From Hespellia sp. (GTDB taxonomy: Bacteria > Bacillota > Clostridia > Lachnospirales > Lachnospiraceae): DNA of 64,000 nt. The notes below the pieces were generated by a model. It searched no databases. It was not told the origin of the DNA and saw only the letters and a program-made list of their open reading frames with translations. The position numbers were made by a program, and so were the translations under genes. Where the stretch lies: NCBI GenBank assembly GCA_028694105.1, contig JAQUUC010000003.1, forward strand, positions 61,940-125,939. Reading direction: 5' to 3'. Below, piece after piece: positions 32,531 through 42,019 of the stretch. Numbering within the stretch: position 1 is the stretch's first letter; each line of letters opens with the position of its first letter.

Positions 32531-33280
32531 ATGCGAAACTTTTCAAAGAAAGAAATGCAGACAATCAATGAAATAACAGTTTTTATTGCCGGAGAGATGG
32601 ATTTGATAAGAATGTACGAAGAGGTGATGAGACGCTTATCAGAACTGATTCCTCATGAAAAATCTTTTTTTTCCTGCAGTGCAACTCATCGCGATGAGAA
32701 TCAGAATATCTTACATTCCATTAATATGACGGAGCTGGAACTGGAACAATATCGATTACGTTTTTCTTCTTATGACTATACAGCATGGTACGTGAATCAG
32801 CCGGGAACTAAAATATATCGCGACACAGATTTAGTGGATGATAAAATAATGCAGAACTCGGTAATTTATCAAGACTGGGTGAAACCGATGGGGATGAGTT
32901 ATGTATGTGGAAATGTAATTCATCTGGGTCAAAATGCAGGAACAGATCTTACGTTATTGCGTTCAGAGCGCTATGGAGATTTTTCAGAACGAGAATTATT
33001 CGTATTGTCTTTGATTACAGCACATATTGAACAATGGTTTTGTGCACATAATTCATGGATGGAAAGTGTGTTTGGTCTGGAAAAGGACGAAATCCAGTTG
33101 ACAAAGAGAGAGAACGAAATCGCAGAATTCGTTTGTTCATCTCGGAGTATACAAGAAATAGCACAGGAAATGAGCATTTCCTATGCTACGGTGAGACGCC
33201 ATCTGGCAAATATATATAAGAAATTAGGTGTATCTACAAGAATAGAACTCGTAAATTATATAAATTATGACTGCTTATGA
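32531..33280 (+). CDS. LuxR-family transcriptional regulator with GAF-like sensor region
   Basis: 249 residues. The first about 180 have the look of a GAF-type domain (EEVMRRLSELIPHEKSFFS, GNVIHLGQNAGTDLTLLRSE..DFSERELFVLSLITAHIEQWF). The C-terminal LuxR HTH reads LTKRENEIAEFVCSSRSIQEIAQEMSISYATVRRHLANIYKKLGV (about 194-238). It is divergent from the MBL-fold lipoprotein gene with overlapping promoters, so it probably controls that gene and itself. It ends 16 bp into the convergent pyrI. GGAGG lies 6 nt before the ATG. Confidence 0.88.
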   Translation: MRNFSKKEMQTINEITVFIAGEMDLIRMYEEVMRRLSELIPHEKSFFSCSATHRDENQNILHSINMTELELEQYRLRFSSYDYTAWYVNQPGTKIYRDTDLVDDKIMQNSVIYQDWVKPMGMSYVCGNVIHLGQNAGTDLTLLRSERYGDFSERELFVLSLITAHIEQWFCAHNSWMESVFGLEKDEIQLTKRENEIAEFVCSSRSIQEIAQEMSISYATVRRHLANIYKKLGVSTRIELVNYINYDCL

Positions 33281-33708
33281 TACTGCTCTTCGCAGTATTT
33301 GCAGCGATAGGTTTTTGTCTCTTCATCGGCAAGGAAAAATACTTGGTCTAATTCCTGCTCGATGGATGTGATGCACCGAGGATTCTTGCATTTGATTACA
33401 TTTGTAATTTCTTTCGGAAGTGTCAAAATCTGCTTCTCAACGATGACCTCATTGCGGATAATATTTACCGTAATCGTATGATCGATGAAGCCGAGAATGT
33501 CTAAATCGATATTCTCAACCGGAGACTCGATTTTTAGAATATCTTTTTTGCCTAATTTACCACTTCTTGCATTTTTGATGATTGCGACGCAGCAATCCAT
33601 ATCGTCTAAATGCAGGTATTTGTATATTTCCATGCTTTTACCGGCTGGGATGTGATCCAGTACGACACCCTCTGAAATCCTGCCGACGTTTAATCTGTTT
33701 TCTACCAT
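33265..33708 (-). CDS. pyrI: Aspartate carbamoyltransferase regulatory subunit
   Basis: 147 residues: N-terminal allosteric nucleotide-binding part (GRISEGVVLDHIPAGKS, YKYLHL) and a C-terminal zinc domain with CKNPRC and CKYC cysteines. This is the four-Cys zinc site that holds the regulatory chain to the catalytic trimer. It follows pyrB by 27 nt, the usual pyrBI operon. The 3' end overlaps the convergent LuxR gene by 16 bp. Confidence 0.96.
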   Translation of the reverse strand: MVENRLNVGRISEGVVLDHIPAGKSMEIYKYLHLDDMDCCVAIIKNARSGKLGKKDILKIESPVENIDLDILGFIDHTITVNIIRNEVIVEKQILTLPKEITNVIKCKNPRCITSIEQELDQVFFLADEETKTYRCKYCEEQYHKQS

Positions 33709-33735
33709 AATAATGTCCTTTCTCCTTTAACGGGG

Positions 33736-34656
33736 TTAATCCACATGAATCTCTAACAGTGTGAGAATGAGGGCCATGCGCACATATACGCCATATTGAA
33801 CCTGTCTGAAATATGCTGCACGCGGGTCATCATCGATTTCAACGGAAATCTCGTTTACACGTGGAAGCGGATGCAGGACATACATGTCATCTTTGGCAAG
33901 TTCCATTTTTTTCTTGTCCAGAACATAGAAATCTTTCATTCGTAAATATTCTTCTTCATTAAAGAAACGTTCTTTCTGTACACGTGTCATGTAGAGAATG
34001 TCAAGCTTTGGAAGTGCGTCCTCGAGACGTACAACTTCCTCGTAAGGTGTGTCTGTCTTGTCGAGAACATCTTCTGTCACATAGCTTGGAAGGCGTAATT
34101 CTTCCGGAGAAATGAGGACAAATTTAATTCCTGTATAACGGACCATCGCATTAATTAGTGAATGGACCGTTCTGCCGAACTTCAAATCGCCACAGATACC
34201 GATGGTCATGTTGTCGAGACGGCCTTTCAGATTCAGGATGGTGAGCAGGTCGGTCAGCGTCTGTGTTGGGTGCTGATGGCCGCCGTCTCCCGCATTAATA
34301 ATAGGAATCGGTGACTTTCTGGATGCAACGAAGGAAGAACCTTCTTTTGGATGTCTCATGGCTGCAATGTCCGCATAACAGCCAACGGTACGGATTGTAT
34401 CAGCGACGCTTTCGCCCTTTGCGGCGGAGCTGGAGTCGGCACTTGAGAATCCCATGATATTGCCGCCAAGATTCAGCATTGCGGCTTCATGGCTGAGTCT
34501 GGTTCTTGTACTTGGCTCATAGAATAACGTTGCTAAAGTCTTACCGTCACAGGCGTGTTTGAATTTGTCTGGATTCGCCTCGATCTCCTGAGCGAGTTTT
34601 AAGAGATCGTGCAACTCGTCGGTTGTAAAGTCTAAAGGACTGATTAAATGTTTCAT
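33736..34656 (-). CDS. pyrB: Aspartate carbamoyltransferase catalytic subunit
   Basis: 306 residues. It joins carbamoyl phosphate and aspartate, the committed step of pyrimidine synthesis. Motifs are [13 protein letters not shown] (carbamoyl-phosphate loop), [32 protein letters not shown] and [11 protein letters not shown]. Length fits the catalytic chain. A possible promoter with TTTACA, 17 bp and TAAGAT lies upstream on the minus strand in the AT-rich 34657-34750 region. No attenuator is obvious. No other pyr gene is near. Confidence 0.97.
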   Translation of the reverse strand: MKHLISPLDFTTDELHDLLKLAQEIEANPDKFKHACDGKTLATLFYEPSTRTRLSHEAAMLNLGGNIMGFSSADSSSAAKGESVADTIRTVGCYADIAAMRHPKEGSSFVASRKSPIPIINAGDGGHQHPTQTLTDLLTILNLKGRLDNMTIGICGDLKFGRTVHSLINAMVRYTGIKFVLISPEELRLPSYVTEDVLDKTDTPYEEVVRLEDALPKLDILYMTRVQKERFFNEEEYLRMKDFYVLDKKKMELAKDDMYVLHPLPRVNEISVEIDDDPRAAYFRQVQYGVYVRMALILTLLEIHVD

Positions 34657-34819
34657 CGTAAACCTCTTTTCTTGTGTTGTTGATTTTACTAATATCTATC
34701 TTAACAAATGTAAAATTAGTTGTAAATATAAATCACCGTGAAATTACACCAAAAAGGTAAAATTCATGCAGAGTCATGTGATAGAATTAACAAAAACTAG
34801 ATTGCACTCTAAAAAAAAC

Positions 34820-34849
34820 TTGCAAATCAAGTCTTTCTTCAATTATAAT
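34820..34849 (+). promoter_or_regulatory. Promoter of hppA
   Basis: TTGCAA (34820-34825) and TATAAT (34844-34849) are spaced 18 bp; the hppA ATG is 37 nt downstream of the -10 box, after GGGAGGA. Confidence 0.6.
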
Positions 34850-34885
34850 GGGGAAGTTATTCAGAAAAACAGGGAGGAATAAAAA

Positions 34886-36868
34886 ATGGAAAACTTAATG
34901 TATTTAGCCCCGGTTATGGGCGTTCTTGCATTACTGTTCGCGGCATTTTTAGCAAACAAAGTCAGCAGACAGGATGAAGGAACAGACAAAATGAAAGAAA
35001 TTGCGAAAGCAATCAGCGACGGTGCAAAAGCATTTTTAACTGCGGAATACAAGATCTTAGTGATCTTTGTTGTTGTACTGTTCGTATTGATCGGCTTTGG
35101 TATCGGAAGCTGGGTGACAGCGGTATGCTTCGTTGTCGGAGCAGCATTCTCAACCATCGCAGGTTACTGTGGAATGACAGTTGCCACAAAGGCAAACGTC
35201 AGAACCGCGAATGCAGCAAGAGTAGGCGGAATGAACAAAGCATTATCGATTGCATTTTCCGGTGGAGCTGTGATGGGTATGTGTGTGGCAGGTCTTGGAG
35301 TTGTCGGTGTCAGCATCATTTACATCATGACTGGAAATGTAGAAGTCTTATCCGGATTTTCGCTGGGAGCGTCTTCCATCGCATTGTTTGCCCGTGTTGG
35401 TGGTGGTATCTATACAAAGGCCGCTGACGTAGGCGCTGACTTAGTTGGTAAAGTAGAAGCAGGCATCCCGGAGGATGATCCGCGTAACCCAGCGGTGATC
35501 GCTGATAATGTAGGTGACAACGTAGGTGACGTTGCAGGTATGGGAGCCGACCTTTTCGAGTCTTATGTCGGAGCACTCATTTCCGCACTGACACTCGGTA
35601 TCGTTGCATTTCAGGCGTCAGGAGCTTTGTATCCGCTGATTGTAGCAGGTCTTGGACTTCTCGCTTCCATCATCGGAACCTTCTTTGTGCGCGGCGATGA
35701 GAACTCAAACCCACACAAGGCGTTAAAGACAGGTACATATGTTGCCAGCATAGTAGTAATTATTGCAGCATTTGTATTCAGTAAAATGTTATTTAATAAT
35801 TTCAATCAGGCAATCGCTGTTTTAGCAGGTCTGATTGTCGGACTTTTCATCGGTATCATCACAGAAGTATATACTTCCGGTGATTACAAATTTGTAAAAG
35901 AAATCGCGGACCAGTCAGAGACAGGTGCCGCTACAACGATCATCAGTGGTCTTGCAGTTGGTATGCAGTCGACGGCAATTCCGATTCTGCTGATCTGTGT
36001 CGGTATCTTTGTGGCATTCCAGTTCTGTGGACTTTACGGGATCGCACTTGCAGCCGTTGGTATGTTATCAACAACAGCCATCACAGTCGCAGTGGATGCA
36101 TATGGACCGATCGCTGACAATGCCGGTGGTATCGCTGAGATGTCAGGACTGGATCCGCAGGTCCGCAAGATTACAGATAAACTGGATGCCGTTGGCAATA
36201 CAACCGCAGCGATGGGAAAAGGATTTGCAATCGGATCAGCAGCGCTGACAGCACTTGCACTTTTCGTATCCTATGCTCAGGCAGTACAGCTTAACGAAAT
36301 CGATATTTTAGATAACCGCGTCATCATCGGTCTGTTCATCGGCGGCATGCTTCCATTCTTATTCTCATCTATGACTATGCAGTCTGTATCAAAAGCTGCT
36401 TACCAGATGATCGAAGAAGTAAGGCGCCAGTTCAAAACGATGCCGGGTATTATGGAAGGAACAACAAAACCGGATTACAAGTCCTGCGTTGCGATTTCCA
36501 CAACAGCAGCCCTTAAGGAAATGTTAGTGCCGGGTATCATGGCAGTCCTTTCACCACTTGCAGTCGGTATCATCTTAGGACCGGACGCACTTGGCGGGCT
36601 TCTTGCAGGAGCACTTGTAACCGGTGTTATGATGGCAATTTTCATGTCAAATGCCGGTGGTGCATGGGACAATGCGAAGAAATTCATCGAAGACGGAACA
36701 CATGGCGGTAAAGGCAGCGAAGCTCATAAGGCGGCCGTGGTCGGTGATACAGTCGGAGATCCGTTTAAGGATACTTCAGGACCGTCTATCAACATCTTAA
36801 TTAAGCTGATGACCATTGTGTCACTTGTATTCGCACCGCTGTTCTTGGCAGTTGGCGGATTGCTGTAA
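34886..36868 (+). CDS. hppA: K+-dependent ion-translocating membrane pyrophosphatase
   Basis: This 660-residue, about 16-helix protein couples pyrophosphate hydrolysis to pumping Na+ and/or H+. It carries the signature [11 protein letters not shown], the second acidic motif [21 protein letters not shown], and the late [14 protein letters not shown] motif. GNTTAA with Ala at the diagnostic place indicates the K+-dependent subtype, which includes the Na+ pumps. It is monocistronic, with a strong promoter and terminator. With the V-ATPase at the start of the window and the NhaC-type gene, it points to extensive sodium/proton bioenergetics. Confidence 0.97.
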   Translation: MENLMYLAPVMGVLALLFAAFLANKVSRQDEGTDKMKEIAKAISDGAKAFLTAEYKILVIFVVVLFVLIGFGIGSWVTAVCFVVGAAFSTIAGYCGMTVATKANVRTANAARVGGMNKALSIAFSGGAVMGMCVAGLGVVGVSIIYIMTGNVEVLSGFSLGASSIALFARVGGGIYTKAADVGADLVGKVEAGIPEDDPRNPAVIADNVGDNVGDVAGMGADLFESYVGALISALTLGIVAFQASGALYPLIVAGLGLLASIIGTFFVRGDENSNPHKALKTGTYVASIVVIIAAFVFSKMLFNNFNQAIAVLAGLIVGLFIGIITEVYTSGDYKFVKEIADQSETGAATTIISGLAVGMQSTAIPILLICVGIFVAFQFCGLYGIALAAVGMLSTTAITVAVDAYGPIADNAGGIAEMSGLDPQVRKITDKLDAVGNTTAAMGKGFAIGSAALTALALFVSYAQAVQLNEIDILDNRVIIGLFIGGMLPFLFSSMTMQSVSKAAYQMIEEVRRQFKTMPGIMEGTTKPDYKSCVAISTTAALKEMLVPGIMAVLSPLAVGIILGPDALGGLLAGALVTGVMMAIFMSNAGGAWDNAKKFIEDGTHGGKGSEAHKAAVVGDTVGDPFKDTSGPSINILIKLMTIVSLVFAPLFLAVGGLL

Positions 36869-36897
36869 AAAATGTAATTCATTATATAGAAGAAGAG

Positions 36898-36933
36898 AGC
36901 TGTTACACGAAAAATGGTGTAACAGCTTTTTTT
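36898..36933 (+). terminator. Intrinsic terminator after hppA
   Basis: The 11-bp perfect stem AGCTGTTACAC / GTGTAACAGCT with an 8-nt loop is followed by seven T. Confidence 0.9.
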
Positions 36934-37031
36934 GTATCATAGGAAATTCCGTCTGCAGAGGAATCTTGAATAAAATAGAAGCAAAAAACAGAGGTGAAAA
37001 TTGTGACTTATGCCAAAAATATTTCTTGTGA

Positions 37032-37092
37032 TTGTAAATGCATAGAACAGGTGTTATATTTAAGGAAACCGAAAAACGATTTTGGGTTTCCT
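37032..37092 (+). promoter_or_regulatory. Promoter and palindromic operator of the TetR/alpha-galactosidase operon
   Basis: TTGTAA (37032-37037), 17 bp, then TATATT (37055-37060). Directly downstream, AGGAAACC (37063-37070) and GGTTTCCT (37085-37092) form an inverted repeat spanning the predicted start. It fits an operator for the TetR-type product of the first gene. The second arm ends 14 nt before that gene's ATG. Confidence 0.6.
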
Positions 37093-37105
37093 AAAAGGAG
37101 AGGGA

Positions 37106-37723
37106 ATGGAACTACGCGAGCAATGTATGAATCGAACCATGGAACTTCTGTCTGCACAGGGATTGAAGTTTACCATGAATGATCTGGCAAAAGATCTGCA
37201 TGTGAGTAAGAAGACGCTGTACAAAGTCTTTGACAGCAAGGAGGAGATGCTGCTGGCTATCGCAGAAGACTGCTTTGCCACCATCAAGCAAAGTGAAAGG
37301 GAAGTGCTGGAGGATGGCGATCTTCCGCTGATACAGAAGATCAAACGTCTGATTATCGTGCTGCCGGAACAATATAAAAACCTGAACTGGTATCTGATGG
37401 AAGAGGTGGCTGAGCGGTATCCAAAAGTCTATGCATACATTCGAAAACGTATGGAAAACGACTGGGAACCGACACTACAGCTTCTGGAAGAAGGCATGGC
37501 ACAGGGAGTTTTGAAATCGACGAACATCTATGTGTTTAAAGGCATGGTGGAAGGATGTATGGAACATTTCCTGATATCATCGGAGTTGAAAGAACAGAAG
37601 ATAAGCTATACGGATGCGCTTGAGGCTATGATGAATATTTTGCTGCGGGGTATCGTGAAGGAGGAATATATCGATGAAGTATTGAACTTTGAAGTCACAG
37701 AAAATGAGGAGGCGGCAGTATGA
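37106..37723 (+). CDS. TetR/AcrR-family transcriptional regulator
   Basis: 205 residues: N-terminal HTH (MELREQCMNRTMELLSAQGLKFTMNDLAKDLHVSKKTLYKVFDSKEEML, about 1-50) with the typical DLAKDLHVSKKTLYKVF recognition region. An all-helical ligand-binding part follows. AAAGGAGAGGG precedes the ATG at 37106; the in-frame TTG at 37082 lies inside the operator repeat and is unlikely. As first gene before alpha-galactosidase with a palindrome at the promoter, it is the likely local repressor; the inducer is unknown. Confidence 0.9.
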   Translation: MELREQCMNRTMELLSAQGLKFTMNDLAKDLHVSKKTLYKVFDSKEEMLLAIAEDCFATIKQSEREVLEDGDLPLIQKIKRLIIVLPEQYKNLNWYLMEEVAERYPKVYAYIRKRMENDWEPTLQLLEEGMAQGVLKSTNIYVFKGMVEGCMEHFLISSELKEQKISYTDALEAMMNILLRGIVKEEYIDEVLNFEVTENEEAAV

Positions 37724-37785
37724 AGCTGACAGAAGAAGAAAACGCACGAATTGCAGAAGAACTGGACAAAAGAAAAGAAGTATAA
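37720..37785 (+). CDS. 21-codon mini-ORF between tetR and the galactosidase
   Basis: ATG at 37720 overlaps the TetR stop (ATGA), has GGAGG 8 nt upstream, and encodes a charged helix (MKLTEEENARIAEELDKRKEV). Its stop lies 9 nt before the galactosidase ATG and overlaps that gene's ribosome site (TAAGGAG). It may serve only to couple translation, or be a tiny protein. I recognise no family. Confidence 0.4.
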   Translation: MKLTEEENARIAEELDKRKEV

Positions 37786-37794
37786 GGAGCATTT

Positions 37795-40119
37795 ATGATT
37801 CGAATAGAGGATAATGTGATCGCTCTGGAGACGGAGCATACGGGGTATTATATGTATCAGCGTGGAGCACTTATGGAGAATCTGCATTATGGCAGGAAAA
37901 TCCATGTGGATGCGGAAGCCATGCGGGAGAAGATGGACACCGGATATGGGACAGATGTGGTTTATGACAAAGAAGAAAATCCGCTGTCTCTGCTGCATCT
38001 GTGTCTGGAATTATCGCCGCAGGGGAAGGGAGATTTCCGCCAGGGCGCACTGGAACTCTCCAATGGAAATGGCAGCATGGTCAATGACTTCCGATTCCTT
38101 TCGGCAGAAAAGCAGGAAGGCAGCATGCCGCCGAAGGGAATGCCGGGGGCATATGGCGGGGAAGAAACTTTGCTCCTGCATTTTGAAAACACATATGGGG
38201 TGCAGGCAACTCTGTATTATACGGTATATCCAGACTGCGATGTGATTACCAGACGTATGGAAATCTGCAATCAGAGCAAAGAACAAATCGTTATTCATCG
38301 ATGTATGAGCTATCAGCTGGACCTGCCTCGGACGGGGTACGAACTGACTACTTTCACCGGGGCATGGGCAAGGGAGCGGCATGAGACAAAGGTTTCTCTG
38401 GAAACGGGAACACATGCTTTCGGCAGCCGCACAGGCGTGTCTTCCCATTACTGCAATCCCTTCTTTATGGTTACAGAAAAAAGTGCCACCCAGCAGAGCG
38501 GCAATGTGTATGGATTTAATCTGAGCTATTCCGGCAGTCACTGCGGACAGGTGGAGTGCGGCCCTTATAGCAAGACAAGGATCCAGGCAGGCATTCAGGC
38601 GGATGGCTTTGCATGGACACTACAGCCAGAAGAATCTTTTTCCACACCGGAGGCTGTACTGACCTTCTCACACGAAGGCAAGAATGGCATGAGTATTCAT
38701 ATGCATCGATTTGTGCAGGAACACATCGTGCGCGGTGTGTGGAAGAAAAAGGAACGGCCGGTACTTTTGAATAACTGGGAGGCTACTTACTTTGATTTTA
38801 AGGAATCCAAATTGCTCAAACTGGCGAAAGAGGCCAGGAAACTGGGGATTGAACTCTTTGTGCTGGATGATGGCTGGTTCGGTGAACGAAACGACGATAC
38901 CAGAGGGCTGGGTGATTATATGGTCAATACCAAGAAACTGCCAGATGGTCTGAGTGGTCTGGCAAAAAAGATCCATGCAATGGGTCTTGACTTCGGCTTA
39001 TGGATGGAGCCGGAGATGGTGAATCCAGACAGTGAACTATACCGGGCACATCCTGACTGGGCCGTGCTGAGTCCGGGCATCGCGCCGTCTTTGGGACGCA
39101 ATCAACTGGTTCTGGATCTTTGCAGAACAGAAGTGCAGGATTATATGATCCAGCAGGTGAACAGAACGCTGGCCAGTGCAGATCTTCAGTATGTGAAATG
39201 GGATATGAATCGTCCCCTGACAGACTGCTTTAGTCCGGCACTTTGTGAGCAGGGCAGATTCGCTCATGCGTGGACGCTGGGATTATATCGTGTGCTGAAT
39301 GAGATTGTGGAGGCAAATCCAAAGGTACTGTTCGAGGGCTGTGCCGCCGGAGGGAATCGGTTTGATCTGGGTATGTTATCCTTCATGCCGCAGATCTGGA
39401 CCAGCGATGATACGGATGCCTACGAGCGTATGAAGATACAGACCGGCACCAGTTACGGGTATCCCCAGAGTGTTATGGGCTGTCATGTGTCCGCAGTTCC
39501 CAATCATCAGACCACGCGAACGACACCGATTGAGACTCGCTTCGATGTGGCGGCTTTTGGTCTTTTAGGTTATGAACTGGATCTGACACAGGTGTCTTCT
39601 GCGGAAAGAAAAGTGATCGCCGCTCAGATAGCTTTTTATAAGACGTATCGGAAATTGTTCCAATACGGTACATTCTATAGAATGCAGTCACCCTTTGAAC
39701 AGCAAGAACAATGTGCATGGGCTGTGGTATCGGAAGATAAGAAGCAGGCACTGGTCCTGGAAGCCATGGGACAGTTGCAGCCAAACAGTGAGACCGAGCC
39801 GTTTCGTATGATGGGGCTGGATCCCAAGCAAAAGTATCGGATCACGTCCAGAGAGCAGATGATCGACATTCGCTGTGTCGGTTCCCTGATCAATCAGGTG
39901 CTGCCCGTCAAAGTAGACAGTGCAGGTATTCTGGTCCATGTAGCGGCGGACCATTACATGCTGCCCTGTGAAAAAGAAGAATATACAGCATACGGCGATC
40001 TGCTCATGGAGGCCGGGCTGCAGCAGAAGCAGCGATTCATGGGAACAGGCTATAACGAACACACCCGCATGATGCCGGATTACTCTGCACGGATTTATGT
40101 TTTGGAGACAGTGGATTGA
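37795..40119 (+). CDS. Alpha-galactosidase, glycoside hydrolase family 36
   Basis: The 774-residue enzyme removes terminal alpha-galactose from raffinose-type sugars or galactosyl glycans. Motifs are NNWEATYFDFKE, LFVLDDGWFGERNDD, GLWMEPEMVNPDS, nucleophile Asp in YVKWDMNR, FEGCAAGGNRFD, and the acid/base Asp in WTSDDTDAYERM. There is no signal peptide, so it is cytoplasmic and would act on imported sugars. The start has AAGGAG 7 nt upstream. No transporter lies in the same operon, so uptake must use the ABC system further on or one elsewhere. Confidence 0.95.
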   Translation: MIRIEDNVIALETEHTGYYMYQRGALMENLHYGRKIHVDAEAMREKMDTGYGTDVVYDKEENPLSLLHLCLELSPQGKGDFRQGALELSNGNGSMVNDFRFLSAEKQEGSMPPKGMPGAYGGEETLLLHFENTYGVQATLYYTVYPDCDVITRRMEICNQSKEQIVIHRCMSYQLDLPRTGYELTTFTGAWARERHETKVSLETGTHAFGSRTGVSSHYCNPFFMVTEKSATQQSGNVYGFNLSYSGSHCGQVECGPYSKTRIQAGIQADGFAWTLQPEESFSTPEAVLTFSHEGKNGMSIHMHRFVQEHIVRGVWKKKERPVLLNNWEATYFDFKESKLLKLAKEARKLGIELFVLDDGWFGERNDDTRGLGDYMVNTKKLPDGLSGLAKKIHAMGLDFGLWMEPEMVNPDSELYRAHPDWAVLSPGIAPSLGRNQLVLDLCRTEVQDYMIQQVNRTLASADLQYVKWDMNRPLTDCFSPALCEQGRFAHAWTLGLYRVLNEIVEANPKVLFEGCAAGGNRFDLGMLSFMPQIWTSDDTDAYERMKIQTGTSYGYPQSVMGCHVSAVPNHQTTRTTPIETRFDVAAFGLLGYELDLTQVSSAERKVIAAQIAFYKTYRKLFQYGTFYRMQSPFEQQEQCAWAVVSEDKKQALVLEAMGQLQPNSETEPFRMMGLDPKQKYRITSREQMIDIRCVGSLINQVLPVKVDSAGILVHVAADHYMLPCEKEEYTAYGDLLMEAGLQQKQRFMGTGYNEHTRMMPDYSARIYVLETVD

Positions 40120-40152
40120 ACCTGCAAAAGCCTAAAACAATAGAAAAGACCG

Positions 40153-40188
40153 GGAAATTCCAAAATAATTTTGGGGTTTCCTTTTTTT
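40153..40188 (+). terminator. Intrinsic terminator after the alpha-galactosidase gene
   Basis: GGAAA..CCAAAA / TTTTGG..TTTCC arms (40153-40181) with a TAA loop, then seven T. Confidence 0.8.
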
Positions 40189-40214
40189 TATCTTGCAACT
40201 ATGTTTTTGAGAAA

Positions 40215-40280
40215 TATGTAAATACAAATTTATAAAAATATCAATAAAGTATTTACATATCGAAACGAATTTGCTATAGT
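40215..40280 (+). promoter_or_regulatory. Promoter with paired GntR-type operators
   Basis: TTTACA (40252-40257), 17 bp, TATAGT (40275-40280) form a good promoter. TATGTAAATAC (40215-40225) and its exact inverted copy GTATTTACATA (40249-40259) lie around it, the second covering the -35 box. Each arm contains a TGTA-AA-TAC(A/T) core of the kind bound by HutC-type GntR regulators. Binding at both could loop out the 23-bp spacer and block the promoter. Confidence 0.65.
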
Positions 40281-40336
40281 GAAGTCAGAAAAATGGGATG
40301 AAGAAAAATTTGCCCATAGATGTCGGAGGATCACAT

Positions 40337-41053
40337 ATGCACAAGCACGCAAAGATAGAACAGGAACTTCTGAATCAGATTCAAAACGGAACCCTCTGTG
40401 CGGGAGATAAGCTGGAGACGGAGGAGGAGCTCGCCAAGCGTTTTTCGGTGAGTCGTCCGACCGTGAGGCAGGCGCTGAACAGTCTGGAGCAGTCCGGCTA
40501 TTTAAGCCGTGTAAAGGGCAGCGGAACCTTTGTGACAGAGCCTAAGCTGTTACATACCTCCACAAGTTTTATCGCGAGCTATCGCAAAGAGGCAGAGCAG
40601 CAGGGACATTCGGTGCTCACGACTGTCGTGGAGCGGGATACGGTGCAGGCGGACGAATTTCTTGCGGAAAAGCTGGAGATACGAAGAGGGATGCCGGTAC
40701 AGAAGCTGGCGCGGATTCGGAGAATCAAAGAATGTCATCATCAGGCACCGGTCGTATTTACGATTGTATATGTACCGACCGTTCGGTTCCCGGAGATGGG
40801 AGCACAGGATTATGAAAATGCTTCCTTTTACGAGACACTGGAAAAGCACGGACTGAAGGTCTGTCATGTGAGCAGGATGCTGGAGGTGAGCGCCCCGTCA
40901 AAGGAGGTGCAGGAAATGCTGGAGATCGGTCCGTGGGAACCCGTTATTTTCGTGACATCCGTGGGATATCTGAAAAATGGGGAAGCGATTGAATATGCCG
41001 AAAGCTATTATCCGGCAAGTAACAGTAAATTTTTGATTGAGCTGCAAAGATAA
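40337..41053 (+). CDS. GntR/HutC-family regulator with UTRA domain
   Basis: 238 residues. The winged HTH is in the first 70 (LETEEELAKRFSVSRPTVRQALNSLEQSGYLSRVKGSGTFV). A UTRA ligand domain follows (MPVQKLARIRRI, FYETLEKHGLKVCHVSRMLEVSAPSKEVQEMLEI, EAIEYAESYYPAS). Such regulators respond to sugar phosphates or amino-sugars. GGAGG lies 7 nt before the ATG at 40337. It heads the operon with ROK kinase, PMI-like and mannosidase genes, and its promoter carries two matching half-sites, so it is probably autoregulated and controls mannoside use. Confidence 0.93.
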   Translation: MHKHAKIEQELLNQIQNGTLCAGDKLETEEELAKRFSVSRPTVRQALNSLEQSGYLSRVKGSGTFVTEPKLLHTSTSFIASYRKEAEQQGHSVLTTVVERDTVQADEFLAEKLEIRRGMPVQKLARIRRIKECHHQAPVVFTIVYVPTVRFPEMGAQDYENASFYETLEKHGLKVCHVSRMLEVSAPSKEVQEMLEIGPWEPVIFVTSVGYLKNGEAIEYAESYYPASNSKFLIELQR

Positions 41054-41092
41054 GCTAGAGGATATCAATTGCAGAGCAGAGGTAAAAGGGAA

Positions 41093-41989
41093 ATGAAAAA
41101 ATATTTTGTGATGGATGTCGGAGGAACCGAATTAAAATACGGACTGCTGGATCCATGCGGAAACTTAGCGAGCGAGGTCAGAAAAAGACCGTCAAAATCA
41201 AAAGAGTCAAAGGATGTGATTCTGGAGAATTTTCAGACGGCGATGGCGGAGATGGCAAAGGAAAGCCATGGACAATTAGAAGGGTTCGCATTCGCATTTC
41301 CGGGAGAATTTGATTATGAGAATGGAATCAGTAAAATCACCGGGCTGGATAAGTATGAGGCACTCTACAATCTGAATTTAAGGACCGAGTTTCAACGGAT
41401 GATTTGCAGTGAGCCGATCTGCGGTTTCTGCAGGAAGGCGCAGGCGGCACCGGTGGTATTTATCAATGATGTGGAGGCGTTTGCGCGGGGCGTGGCAGAG
41501 CCGGGAGAAAAGCTGATGGCGCTGGTCATCGGCACCGGGGCAGGCTCTGCATTTATTGAGGACAGCCGGGCAGCAGAAAAAGGGAAAAACGGTGTGCCGG
41601 AAAACGGAATGATATACAGCCAGCCCTTTTATGGGAAACTGGTTGATGACTGGATTTCCAGACGCGGGCTGATGGAGCTCTCCAGACGGAAGCTTGGCAT
41701 GGAAGTGGACGGGAAGGAGCTGGCAGAGCTTGCCGCAGAGGGAAATGATGTGGCGAGGGAAGTGTATTGGGATTTTGGAGAATATGTCATGGAGGCAGTG
41801 ATGCCCTATCTGCTGGAATTTCAGCCGGATGTCCTGGTGCTGGGAGGACAGATCATGAAGAGTTTCCCGCTGTTTGGTGAGGAAACAAAGCGGCTGTGCG
41901 AGCGGTACCGAATACGGCTTCAGGTAGAGACACGGACCTCTGAACTGGCATTTATGGGACTATACAAAACTTTTTTCAGAGAAGACTAA
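41093..41989 (+). CDS. ROK-family sugar kinase lacking the zinc motif
   Basis: 298 residues with the actin-like kinase start DVGGTELKYG (phosphate loop), FAFPGEFDYENG, VFINDVEAFARG (catalytic Asp in the ND pair) and LVIGTGAGSAFI. ROK kinases often have a CxCGxxGC zinc site; it is absent here, where the sequence runs PFYGKLVDDWISRRGLMEL. With PMI-like and mannosidase genes following, phosphorylation of mannose or a close hexose is the best guess. AAGGGAA precedes the ATG at 41093. It belongs to the GntR operon. Confidence 0.87.
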   Translation: MKKYFVMDVGGTELKYGLLDPCGNLASEVRKRPSKSKESKDVILENFQTAMAEMAKESHGQLEGFAFAFPGEFDYENGISKITGLDKYEALYNLNLRTEFQRMICSEPICGFCRKAQAAPVVFINDVEAFARGVAEPGEKLMALVIGTGAGSAFIEDSRAAEKGKNGVPENGMIYSQPFYGKLVDDWISRRGLMELSRRKLGMEVDGKELAELAAEGNDVAREVYWDFGEYVMEAVMPYLLEFQPDVLVLGGQIMKSFPLFGEETKRLCERYRIRLQVETRTSELAFMGLYKTFFRED

Positions 41990-42019
41990 GAGAGAAAACT
42001 AAGAAAGAGGAGTAAGAAG

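Noticed and set aside
37063..37092. Terminator or attenuator reading of the AGGAAACC/GGTTTCCT repeat
   Set aside because: No T run follows (AAAAGG instead) and it sits at the promoter of a TetR gene, so an operator is more likely.
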